64,000 nucleotides of DNA. Source: Lingula anatina (lineage: Eukaryota > Brachiopoda > Lingulata > Lingulida > Lingulidae). Of this stretch, positions 35,490-47,770 are shown one piece after another (the stretch's first letter is position 1; each line of letters begins with the position of its first letter). A model generated the notes under the pieces. The model was not told the origin of the DNA. It saw only the letters and a program-made list of their open reading frames with translations, and did no database searches. The stretch spans positions 1 through 64,000 of the forward strand of contig NW_019776004.1 in assembly GCF_001039355.2 (NCBI RefSeq). The letters run 5' to 3'. Made by a program: the position numbers and the translations under genes.

Positions 35490-38400
35490 TACATATATGC
35501 ACAGAATTGTCAACCATTAAAGTTCCTTACTGTATTAGGTTCAACATGAATCTTGTAAATCTCATCTTGAGGTCTATTTCATTAAGACAAATCCACCCTC
35601 TCCCCGTCCTCATCACACGGTAGTCGTGGCACAGGGCAAGCATGGCGCCCCCAGCAAAGGCGTGGCCTAGGAAGATCGGGAGTTTAAGGAAAAAATTGGG
35701 TGTGTGCAGTGGGTAAGCGATAGGTATCTTGCATTTCATGACACTTACAGTGATATACATGTATTCCGGTTAGGTGATAAATAAGCACAGAAAACCTACA
35801 GCCATACAATCTCGAGCATTTTATGTACAATATGTCCCCAGTTGCGAGAGAAAGATATGAATTTATGACTACGACGCGTTTTGTCGATCATTTAGTTTAT
35901 GATATTCCATAGCAAGAACTACTAAGATCACTTTTCATATCAAAGCCACATTACAAAGATTACTATCTGATCATTACTACTGCAGTATCGTACCGTAGAA
36001 GCTTAAACTGTAATCTTGTTCTCAACCTGTACAAAATGCAACATAATCACATCTAACGCAATCCACAAAGACCTCCAGTAAACTCACCATTCAAAGCTGC
36101 TATAGTGGGCATAGGGAACGTGAGGATTCGCACACAAAGGGCATTAAATGCACTCATGAATGCCTCCCGATCTTTTGCCCCTGAACCGCCCAGCCACTCC
36201 AGGTCTAGCCCATTGCTATAAAACTTGTCCTTTCCTGTAGTTATCAGCGCTTGGATGTTGGATTTGCTGAAAAAAAAAGGCAAGTGAATAAACAATTGAA
36301 AGATATGAATTTACACGAGACCAAATTATCGTATTGAAAGCAGTGTGATTCCTCTAAGAAATATATAATTCTTCAAAGAAAATGAATATTTAAAGAAATG
36401 TTAATTTCTACACGTAACTCCACTCTATAGCTTCTTTATTGTGTCATTTTTAGCATAAATCCCTTATGACGTTATAATTGAAAACATTTCTAATTTCTAA
36501 AAGCAAAATGCCATATTAAATTACAATTTATGAACTCCAGTATTGCAACATATTATTTCACGCCTTTGACTTCTTTTACACCATCTATCCTTCTATCTAT
36601 CTTGAAACATGCTTATCTATCTAATTTTTTATTTATTGTCTTTTCAGTGCTCGCGACGAACTTAAAATATCAGATGCAAGAGGATTTTTTTGACGCGCGG
36701 TTGTTTACATTATCCCGTGAGCAAAGCGAGATTGCACTGCGGTTTTCCTAGTTGATCATGCGCTGTGTATCTTCGACGAAAAGAACAATGCAACTAGCGG
36801 GAACTCTACCTCGTGATGTTAAGTGGCGTGTTTGTGCACGACGACTCACAGGAATAAAATGTCATCAAAAAAGCACGTGTGGTTAGTGCTTCAACTGATT
36901 CAAAATTTCACTCAAAGATGTATTTGTAGTCATTTTTGCTACAAATGCAAAAAAAAAAAAAAAAAAAAAAAAAAATTCATGTTACCAGAAGAATGATTGT
37001 TTTGAGGATTGTTCCTGTTCGATCTCTGTGCTGTATAAAAACGGGGCAGATAAATAAGTCAGATATATGTCAGAAGGTTAAATTAACAACCAAAAAATGA
37101 AGAATGTGATGTGCAGTTTAAGGTACTTTCATGGCTGATTAAGTGATTAATTCGGTTAAATCCTTGGTTTGTCGACTTTTTTTTTTATAAGAAACTTGCA
37201 TAAGCTGTTTCCTAGTTTTAACTTAAAATGCGTTTCTGAAAATTCACGCTCCCATTAAAATGCGTTACTGGAAATTCACGCTCCCATTAAAAACCCTCCT
37301 TTAGGAGTGAACATGCCGCTTTAAGAACCTGTCAGTCTTTAAAACTCCATCATAAATAATTTCAATTGTCTATCCCGGTATGTTGCTACTGCAATGAAAT
37401 CACCACAGTACCAAAAACTAAAAGATCCGGGATCTGCGGACATTTTCCCAATTTTTTACCATGATTATCTCGTGTGTGCATCCTGCTTCCTTATCGAGTG
37501 TGCCAGGCCTAGGTGCAGCCCCTGCGTTGCAGCAAAGCAGCACTATAAAAGAGAGCAAGAGTCGTAGCTGACAGAACGAGCTGGCTTAAGGAGAAACCTG
37601 ACAGTAGAGATATTCATGTACTCGAACATGTATCTGCTCGTAATAGTGGCTTTACTTTTCAGCTGTCTTGAAAATGGGGAATCACAGACCACTCAGCTGG
37701 CCAAAGACCCGAATAAAAATTTGGAAGATGTACTTGCAAGCAAGGTGCATCACAGAGTCGTCTCCCAGTACATTGCAAAGTTCACGCGGGCACTTGTAAA
37801 GTACTGCTCGGAAAGCATCAACTACCACTGGTGGGACGTCATGGCAATGAGGAGCAGACTGTCTAAGCGAGAAGCGCCCACTTCCGACCAACTAATGCTG
37901 GAGGCAGGGGTATTTGCTCTGAGAGAATTAGTTTCCAATTATGAAAATTGCACTGTTAAAGGTAGGTCGATTCTGACGATATTATATACAGTTAACTAGT
38001 TTGAAAGATCAGTCATAGCGGAAAAGGACTTTAAAACCTGCCCAATGCGGTGATTTAATTACAAAGAAATATCTGTTTTCAGGGTTTCGGAATATGACAT
38101 TCACAAATCTCGGTGCGACGGGACGACTTGGGCCGACTTCAGTTGGTAAACATTACGACGGCCAGGACCATCAGGGCAGGGTGACCTTAGAGAACGGGAC
38201 ACAGCTCTTTACCATCCCTGTCTCCGGTCTCTACAGGATACATGCCGCTGGTAAATTATATACTTCGTTAGCATTATTTTGTAAATTAAATAGGTTATGT
38301 ACCGGTACACTGATGTCCCTTAGATAGAATTATCTTAAAGTGTTTTTTTTTTTGTACTTAAAGATATATCTTCATTAATAATAATAGTAAAAAAAATAAC

Positions 38401-40101
38401 AATAATTGGTCTGCCTATTCCTGTGCGTGTTCACTAGTAAGACCACCATCTTTCCACCCTTTAATCGCTACCCTCTCTCTCTCTCTCTCTCTCTCTGTTG
38501 GGACATGTATTCTAATTTACTTTTTGTTCATCATCTGTCCACCAGGCGCTGCAGGGGGCTGTGACGCAAGAGGGTGTAACTACCGCAGCCGCGGTGCTGT
38601 TGTAGCCGGGACGTTCAATTTAGATGCAGGTAAATTAAACGTATCGCAAACACAGGCTGGGACATTAGACATAGCATATACTAGGAGATAAAAGGACATA
38701 AACATGTAGTTTTAATTTCTTATTTATAATATTAACATACCTCACGAAGGGCTATTTTGGTATTGTTATGTACGCACCAGTACACTGTATGTAAAAAAAA
38801 GTTGAAATATAGGTGCGACTACCACGCTTTCTTTTAATGACAGAAATACTGAAATTAACTGCATTCACTACAACCACTTATATGTTATTGTTTGTGCGTG
38901 TGTGTGTGTCACTATGAGTGTCTGTTTGTGTGTACACATGCGTGCGTCTTTTTTTGGAATTATATTTATCTGACAGACGTTTTGAATGTAAAAAAATATA
39001 AACATTCTTCCTGCATTTCAGGTCGTCAACTTAAAATCCTGGTTGGTCAGATGGGAGGACGTCACAGCAAATCTTCCACTGGTGGCGGCGGTGGGACGTT
39101 TGTTACATATGCTGACAACGACCCGTTAATCGTGGCTGGGGGCGGAGGCGGGGTGGAAACCCTCACGGGCAGACAGGCTGTGTGCAGCGGCACAGCGCGT
39201 AACGATGGCAACCGTGGGTTTGGAGGATCAGCTTGGCCAGGTGGACGTAACGGACAGGGTGCTTCGACAGCCGACTCAAGCAATTCTGGTGGAGGAGGTG
39301 GCGGTCTACTCACGGACGGGAGGAGCAGTGCTAAGTANACAACTCCTGCGGCGGGGGAGGAGGCTCCTACAACGCTGGGACAGACCAGATGGGCAACGAC
39401 GGGGAAAATGAGGGACACGGATACGTCGTGCTCACCAGACTGTAACCATCTGTGTGCTAGCTGTCCCTATTTTACATTCAATACGCAGTTCTTATACATA
39501 CTGATGACATTAGCCTACGGCCGCTTATTTGTAATGCTTGTTCAAATGTATTTGTTCCAGCCAGTAAGCGGTTTTAAATCCACATTACGCCTGTGGTTGA
39601 TTTAGGATATATAGCACCTTAAGCTATGTTAAACTAAGAGAATATGTCACAAACGCTTGACTTCCTGTTCTTGCAGCAGATTATACGACCTATCTTCAAA
39701 ATCCAAGTGTAGCCTACCCCTGTAAGTTACATACATCAAGTTAAAGTAACGTACAAGTAGACCTACACTATATGGTCACGCCGTTAGCTGGAGTGCGGAC
39801 TAAATATTTATTCCATTTCGCTTAATTTTGAGCTCTTGCTTTACAGGGACGCTGTATGGATTCTAAACCTTTGCATCCTTGTTTCATTTTTATTTTTAAT
39901 TGAATGTTCAAGAATTTATGTTTTTCTTGTTTAACTACTTGCACCAGAATACATTTTAACTTGCACCAACCTTTCGACTGTATCCAGCGCCTGGTTGAAT
40001 GACCTAATAAAATTTGCATTAATTCTGTTTTGTCCATTTTCTAGACGAATAACTGCGATGTTGTTGTTGGTTATATCAACTCGGACTCCCCTGTCCCCCA
40101 T
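34809..40101 (-). CDS. Peroxisomal enoyl-CoA hydratase/delta-isomerase family enzyme (complete copy)
   Basis: Exons in transcript order: 40101-39971, 36266-36088, 35666-35531, 35103-34809. Joined phases fit throughout and give 246 residues plus stop. Crotonase-fold landmarks: ITTGKDKFYSNGLDLEWL in exon 2 (the segment lining the acyl-CoA site) and NGHAFAGGAMLALCHDYRVM across the exon 2/3 junction (the oxyanion-hole helix region). The protein ends LSDLISKL; a terminal SKL is the classic PTS1 peroxisomal import signal. The probable role is isomerising 3-enoyl-CoA intermediates during oxidation of unsaturated fatty acids in peroxisomes. The sequence best recalls the ECI/PEC11 group, but hydratase activity cannot be excluded. 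The paralogous exon at 49374 starts four codons earlier; here that ATG is TTG, so the start is the next Met at 40101. Intron 1 (3.7 kb) contains all of GRP2 on the other strand. Confidence 0.82.
35296..35486. repeat. (AAT)n and poly(A) tracts in isomerase intron 3
   Basis: AAT repeat at about 35296-35340 and an A-run at about 35456-35486. Further simple tracts in the window: TC at 1570-1606, AAT at 2798-2842, A at 12837-12875, AAAT at 20560-20590, GA at 24310-24351, A at 36949-36974, G at 40147-40170, TTTA at 43619-43653, GT at 47730-47764, GATAA at 57556-57586. Confidence 0.9.
37544..37551 (+). promoter_or_regulatory. TATA box of GRP2
   Basis: TATAAAAG lies 65 bp upstream of the GRP2 ATG, at the same spacing and in the same sequence context as in GRP1. 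Confidence 0.7.
37616..39445 (+). CDS. GRP2: second secreted ALK/LTK-type glycine-rich protein, nested in an isomerase intron
   Basis: Exons 37616-37961, 38083-38250, 38546-38629 and 39022-39445 match GRP1 exon for exon, with the same phases. Exon 1 is 12 nt shorter: residues after the signal peptide read TTQLAKDP where GRP1 has TTTVATRLAKDP. The signal peptide, cysteine pattern and dibasic SKR are conserved. In exon 4 a single N at 39338 joins AAGTA directly to the sequence for [13 protein letters not shown], so about 200 nt present in GRP1 and GRP3 (the YGGSG...GGGGGY part) are missing and the frame breaks. An assembly gap explains this better than a real deletion. The 5' flank and promoter are close to those of GRP1. 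The whole gene lies within intron 1 of the minus-strand isomerase gene. Confidence 0.8.
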
Positions 40102-43100
40102 TTTGACTGTCAATTGATAATCATGTGACGACTATTACGTAGGCGTTGGGGGGGGGGGGGGGGGGGGGGGCTCAGTAGCTTTTGAAATCTGCGGAAATGC
40201 ATAAAACAGCGCAGTTCTTCCAAAAGACACCGCCGCAACAATAAGGAGCAAATAAATGCAGTAGGCCTACTTTGGCCTTTTATATTTCCGTAGATTCTGC
40301 AGTTTACTAAATATATGTCTTCAATTGCTTTACTCACTTTCCTTATCATGTAGACTACTTATTTTGTATTTCTCATTAAACAGTTCGATTTAGATTTAAT
40401 GGATATTATATTTTTTAAACTGCTAGTCTGGCTCTGGTACTTTTTCCACTTTCCCTCTCTACAAAGTGTTTTTTCTGAAAGTTAGGATTGTGAGCGTCAT
40501 ATGGCGTCGAATGGCGTAAGGCATGATATATTTAACAATCTAAAAACTCGTCACAATATGAAAAAAAATCATCATTGTACAACGATCGTGGTTCGGTGCG
40601 GTTTACCGCAATTGTTTGTTGCGAAATACTTCCTGGTTTTCACAACTAATTAAGGACTCTAAAACATCGTGATCATTGCAGCACTTACCATAAAACACCA
40701 AGCAACAGATACGGTAGATGTGGGCATATCTGACTGCATAGTGATGATGCAAAAATTGCATATGACAACGATTTACAACCTTGCGGGATTTTTTTGCCGT
40801 GACGTTCTTTGTTGTGCTGCAAGCTATTTAATTAGAAAACTACCCTGAGTGTCAGAGCAACGTAAAAGCTAGCTTGTTAGATATACCTTGTGATGGAGTC
40901 GCTTTGACTAAACTCAGCCTGGTATTGCTGATATGGGTTATATATGAAATCAAGATCGAGCTGGCAATACCGGAATCTAGAACCTAGGGTATTAGAAAAC
41001 AAGAAGCTGGCTGAAAATAACCAGTTTTGTACCTTGAAGCATCGTGACGCGTTTTCATACCACACTGTATACCCCGTGTTTCTACAAGTATTCTCTGCTC
41101 AAAACGCAGAAAAAAATATTAATTTATCCAAGCCGTCGAAAATCCGCTCCAAATCCGCACTCACGGATTCAGTCCTGTATACTTCCAGCTAAAAATTGCC
41201 CAGGCAGCTTCACGTCTTTCACCATTCGACGTCAGATTATTAGGTCACATGGAACGAACCGTTAAGTTTTTCAGAGGTATGTCCAGACTGGCGTATCAAC
41301 GCAGAGGCCACGCACAAGGTACCCCACATTTATCAGCAGGCGAAAGGACTGACCGTTTACACAGTTATGCTGCAACAACCAAGCCTAGACAACAAGTATG
41401 CTTCAGAATGATTGGCAGATTGCCACCAGGGTGCATTCTGCAATTTTTTTTTCTGAGATAATAAAACCGGTCGACCATTAAGATCGCCAGAACTGAACTC
41501 TACACCGAATATGTAGGCAATAATTGTTTGCCGAAGCAACGGTATACTGGGCCTAAGACAAATCTGTACCAACTTGGAAAGATCAACTAGGAAAGGTCTG
41601 ACCGATGGCTGGCATATTATTCCCCATTAAAATCTACTAAACCTGGTAAAAAAACCCGTCCTTTTTTTTGAGCTTAGGTTCGCATAATGGTTTAACCTCT
41701 GCTTCATTACTTTAATACTTCAAATGTATTATATCAAAATTTCATTTCACTTTTTATACCCTCCCTTTACAAAATAATGTGAAAAAATTGACTAAGACTG
41801 AGTATATAACCAAAGCATAAAACCAAGCGCGCCTGAACGTTAATATCGATTACGATAACAAATTACAAAATGATAAATAATCTAATTATTCGTCGTTGAT
41901 TTTGCCTTTACCAATCGACCTCTTTAACCTAATCGTTGCGTAATACGTTTGAAATATCTGACACATTTATGGGAATTTAGTAATAATGCTTTCAAATAAT
42001 CTTCATACGGCAGACAATCATATAAAATGGGCTACGTGTAAGGATGGTTCTAGGGGCCCGTGTTTCTCCCTATCTCAGGTATCGCTATTACCGAGGCATG
42101 TGAGAGGGAATGTAACAACCAGGAGTCTGACGTTTACTCAGACCTTTGTCTCACATATCACTCTCTCACATTTCACTCTGTCTCACATATCTCTCTCTCC
42201 TCCCAGGCTCCATCTAAATCTCTCCTTATATATCTTCACATAACACGTACTGTAGTTACACAGGTACTTGCTTCACAGCCATATGGGTCTCTATAACGTT
42301 ATTGCATGTATACTTAAAATATTTACTTCTATACTAAATGTAAATGGCTTCCAGACAGAGGTTGATATTTAAACTGATTAAACCAGGTGAATCAAGGTGG
42401 AGGACCATTTCCTAATACATTTGGATGTACTTCCTATATTAAAATGAATGCGGTGTATTCTGGATTAAATTCTTAAATTCTGGCTTCACAACTAGGCCTG
42501 TAACTTGATTACATACGTATAGATTCCACCTGATTTCCTCAGCTATAACATAACCAAAATGCAATCATGTCACATACTATTGTAGATCATCCTAATTTTT
42601 TAACTTTTGGAAATTGAATTGAATGGAATAGGAAAACTTTCTGGCATTACATTAAAAGTATGACAGCTCTAATAACGGACACTGACATGGTGTGAACTCC
42701 TACAGCTGTGTGTCCACCTGGACGTGTGACACAGGTCAGTATTAAGTCATGAACGTTCTTATGAGGTTATCGCTTCCTTTTAATCCTTCACCCATCCTAT
42801 TGGAATTAAAGGCCACTGCAAGAAGTTGCCAAAGTGGCAACCAAGATACATTTGCTTTAGGGACCAACTGGAGACCGAGCAAAAAAAAAAAAAAAAAATA
42901 GCAGGAAGAGAAATTTCTAGGTTCCGAAAATTTCGCCTGGACTGTTTTTCTAGAAAAAAAAAAAAACATAAGAGGGGTTCACTGAAAAATAAATGTACAT
43001 GGAATTCAGACGTATTAACTGTACAAGTCTTAATTATGTGTCATTCTGAAGAGGAAAGTTTTTAAACTTAAAAAATATTTAAAAATGTCAAAACGGAAGA

Positions 43101-43211
43101 GGCAATTGGTATACATGTAATTTTCAATCATTTAGTTTGAGTTTAACAGTGACCGCACACTTATTAAAATAAATTTAAAATATGTGATTTTGACATGATC
43201 CCTTATACGTT
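40102..43211. other. Interval between isomerase exon 1 and GRP3
   Basis: Contains a G-run at 40147-40170, an EGF exon relic at 42680-42734 and an A-tailed segment ending at about 42898. No isomerase exons 2-4 are found here, which matters for the status of the exon at 49374. Confidence 0.6.
42680..42734 (+). pseudogene. Second, more decayed EGF exon relic
   Basis: Keeps GGTGTGAACTCCTACAGCTG and ACACAG/GTCAGT, the 3' half of an EGF exon like those at 44.2 and 44.5 kb. It lies upstream of GRP3 exon 1 and suggests an older gene here with several EGF exons. Confidence 0.6.
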
Positions 43212-43219
43212 TATATAAA
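43212..43219 (+). promoter_or_regulatory. TATA box of GRP3
   Basis: TATATAAA overlaps the first in-frame ATG at 43219. With the usual spacing of about 30 bp, transcription starts near 43240, which rules that ATG out and supports the ATG at 43261. Confidence 0.55.
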
Positions 43220-43260
43220 TGAAACAGAGCGTCGCGTTTGATAATCATTTCGGTGACGAG

Positions 43261-43621
43261 ATGTTGAAACTAACACTGGGGTCCCTACTCGTGGTTGTCT
43301 GCTTGTACCAGACGGCCACGGGGCAAATTAGCCCGTCTAAAAGCAACTTTGCTAAATCTTACCATCTTTATGTTCTTAACATTCAACTGGAGAGGCTTAT
43401 GGAAGAGATGTACGCAGATTGTCCATATATGTTCCATAAGCCTGGCAACTTTGCACAACTCGGGGGACTATTTGGAAAAAGGCAGTTGGCAACGATGGAT
43501 TCTAATTCTTTGGATCTGAAGATAAAACTGGCTCAACATGCTCTTGATTTGGCAACTAAGCGTCTTGTTGAATGCGTGAAGACGACATCCACTACAGCTC
43601 GTCCTAGCACCACGGGTGAGT

Positions 43622-43652
<31 letters not shown>

Positions 43653-46600
43653 TTGTACATAATTAGTGCATGTTGGCTATAACCTGAAATATACCTCTAC
43701 TATATGCTTTCAATACGATGCACATTTAGTACGACGTAAAACAAAAATGATGTGTTCATATGTTTCATGTATTCCATGCATGCATTACTCTTTACATTAA
43801 AATTGCCATTCTGGTAACATTTTATATTACATGTATTTCTGTGAACAAAGGTTCGTACAATGGCTTTACCTCTGCTTCCCAGTGAATCCTGCAATGCTTT
43901 AAATAATGTAGTTTCATTTCCTTGCCAGCCTTACCAAATAGTGAACAAATTCAGAAAGCCTATCCATATTACTAAATCATAAAACCAGAGCACGAACGTT
44001 AGTATCGGAGGAGATAACAAAGGGCAATATAACAAATAATCTAATTATAAATTTTATTATTCATTGTTAAAGATTACTTTTTAACCCAAAGAATGTGTAA
44101 AATATGAGAAAATCTAAAGCATTTAAGGGGAAATTGAAAATATTGCTTTGAAAGAATCCTAATGTGCCAGTCAACCATGTAAAAACGGGGCTATGGTGTA
44201 AACTCCTACAGCTGTGTGTGTCCGTCTGGATATACGGGACAGACGTGTATGACACAGGTCAGTATTACAACAAGTATGACCTTATAGGGTTATCACACTC
44301 CCGATGTTAGTCTGCGGATCGACTTTGGTAGTGAATGCGGCCTTAAAATTCACAATGATAAATTGTGGCAGTTGACAGCATGTCTGTTGCACAACTACAA
44401 AACTGAAAATATTGTTTTTTTAACAAGTCCATTTACATGTTCAGAAATTCTTTCAGATAAAGATGAATGCGCCAGTCAACCATGTAAAAACGGAGCTACG
44501 TGTTATGATGGTGTGAACTCCTACAGCTGTGTGTGTCTGTCTGGATATATGGGGCAGACGTGCGCAACGCTTGTAGGTTAGTATCAAGTCTTGGACAATC
44601 GTATGTTAATCTCCCCATTCCCTTGTGCTAGTTTAACGTTACTTCATGCATTAAAAAGACTATAAAGGGGGTAAGCCTTTAATCAAATCTTCTGACCTCC
44701 ATTAATTAATGCTGCAACGTGCAGAATAAATCTGATCTTAACTCTATCACACGTCATTTTTTTCTCGTTCGCACCTTACCACAGAAGCTCGATCATACAG
44801 TTCGACCTCCGCATGCCTCCACCCTTCCTCGTTTGCTCTAGCACTGAATTATCCTAAACAATACATGACATGGCTTTGCAGGGTTCCGAAATGTGACATT
44901 TACAAATCTCGGTGCGACGGGACGACTTGGGCCGACTTCAGTGGGTAAACATTACGACGGTCAGGACCATCAGGGCAAGGTGACCTTAGAGAACGGGACA
45001 CAGCTCTTTACCATCCCTGTCTCCGGTCTCTACAGGATACGTGCCGCTGGTAAATTATATATTTTGTCAATATTATTTTGTAAATTAAAGACGCTATTTA
45101 TATTCCTTTGCAGAATGTAATGTATTATACATATTCATTTTATGCTTAAATTAATTTTTTACCATTCTTTGTTGGATTATTAGAAAAAAAATGACTTGTA
45201 CTCTTTTTACGTTTCTTGATATTCTTCAACTTTGCCTCCCTTCTCTCTCTCTCCCTCTAAACTTTTTTTAATTGTGGTTTATCCATTATCTGTTCACCAG
45301 GTGCTGCAGGGGGATGTGACTTTAGGGGATGTCATTACCGTAGTCAAGGCGCTGTTGTAGCTGGGACGTTCAATTTAAAAGCGGGTAAGAAACTATTTTG
45401 AAAAACACGATAAGCCATCAGACTAAACAAAGGCAAACTCTTAAATAAAAAGCAAACAAGATACAGGACATTTTTAACAGAAACTTAGAGTGCATTCCCA
45501 GAGATTTAGATCGATCCATGCGGATCGACCTAACTCCCTGGGGGTTCACGCTAAATTGCAGTCAGCCGAGCGAGCACGGTAGTTAATTACCCCCTTACAG
45601 CTTTTAGTAGGCGGGTCAGACGCTTAAGCGGCTAAGCTGACAGTAATCTAGTGAGACTCCCCACAGTGACAGATCGATCTAAAATCTGTGGGAATGGGGT
45701 CTAAAAGGTACTCTGCGCAGGAATTACTCGGCAAAATCTATTTTCCTCGGAAAAGAAGGCAAATTTCTCCTAATCATTGCTTTTCCACTTCTTTCGCTTG
45801 ATCCAATAGTTTATTCAATGTTTAATTAAGTGGTTACGGGACCATTCCCGCAGATATATATTTGGATCGATCTATCTCCCTGGGGAGTCTCACTAAATTG
45901 CTATAAACTTAACCGACTTAAATGTCTGTCACGCCTACACTGTAAAAACAGTGTTTAGCATTTAAATACATACAACACACGTTAGGCACCTATACGCATT
46001 TAGAAATCTGTGTAAATGCTAAACGCGTATAGCTTTTCAAACGTTTCACAGAAGCAAAAGCTAGACACGTTGGGATTGTTACACGTTTAGCTATGTGTTT
46101 AGCTTCACCGGCATATGATTCTATAACAATCTATCACAAGCTAAGCACATTGGCTAAGCACTTCCCCTGCTAAGCGAGTGAGGCTGCTAAACATATGGAG
46201 CTGGAACATGTGGAATTCCTTAACGCGTGGAGCTGCTAAACAACATGTTTAGCTTTTCAAGCTCGTCACAGAAAAAAATGCTTCACAATCCCATATATAC
46301 GATCCCATAACAAGTTTATTACAAGACTCAACAATTTTGCTTAACACTTCCCCTTGTAAACATATAGGGCTGTTTGAGGCGAGAAGCAGCCTGCTCGAAC
46401 GCGATGTGTCCTTCCTTGCAGTAACGTGTAATTATTTAAAATAGGCATATTAAGTAATAATCCAAATAACAGATAACGTTTTCACGACGTTATCAGCTGG
46501 TTACATGATGGTGATGGTATAGAATAACATCATGGTAACGTTATGGGTGTTTTTAACTCCATGCAAAATGATGCGCTTGCAGTTTTATAAGCGTTTTATA

Positions 46601-47725
46601 ACATTCTGGAAAAACATTATTTAATGTTTTGAAAACTTTTTTTATTAATCACCAAAACACGTCTTATGCTGTATGAACTAGTTAGCGGTTAATTCCAAAA
46701 TGGGCTTGGGTTAGTCGGCGACTAGAGCGGTGCGATTTGAAAAATATTCGGACTATCGTTACCAAAATAACCAGCATGTGATGAAAGCTTAAATAAACCA
46801 TCATAATGAATACCCCACCATCATCCTGATGTTCTATTGTTCATTACTTCCGGAAAAAATAAATGAACATCAATACCTTAACGCATTCTATCAAAATATG
46901 AAAAAAATGTTTTAAAGTAAAAGTGATAGTTGTTTCGTGTCTTTAGTAAACTAGTGAATTTTCCTAACTTGTTTTTCAGAAATATATTCCAATTAACCTC
47001 CTCGCAATTAAGGTCAGCTAACACAAGGATAAATAAGTCCCGCTGTAAAGATGATGGTGTGAATCAACTATGTTGACAGTTCACGGTACCCTGTTATAGA
47101 TAGAGATAGCTATAGCAGTTAAAGGTGACCGTAACTTCGCGCGCGCGCGCGCGTGTTTGTGCAGTGACTGAAACAGTTGAAAACGTTACAACCTTAAAAT
47201 TAAACAAATACACCCTACATTAATTAGGCGTGAAGCACGTCAAAGCGTGTAACATGTTAATAGGTTAAACGTGCTTAGGTGCTAAACGCGTTGAAAAAAT
47301 GAGACAAAACAGGCGCTAAGAAATGTGTCTCGGAGCTAAACACTGTTTTTACAGTGTAGTAAAGCTGTTAGAGGGTAACAGACATTTAAGCCGGTTGACT
47401 TGATTGCAATTAAGTGAGGGAGTTAGACGGATCCAGTCTTAGTTCTTAATGCCTGGGCAGCTATTTAGAACGCCATTTCTCCATATTAATTGAAGAAGGA
47501 ACTATCAATGTTTACTATCACTATACTGGATTTATAGTTATAAAGGTCTGAATTTGGGAAAGAAAGTTGCTTTGTGGGATATGTAGACATAGTAAAAATG
47601 ACTTTGAAGAACGCGTACAGTATATGTTAAATTTGAAAATGAATACATTGATAAACGTATATCTAACATTACGTATGTCATATAAAGCCAACATACTATT
47701 GCCAAAGTTATTTTCCAGTCCTCTA

Positions 47726-47770
<45 letters not shown>

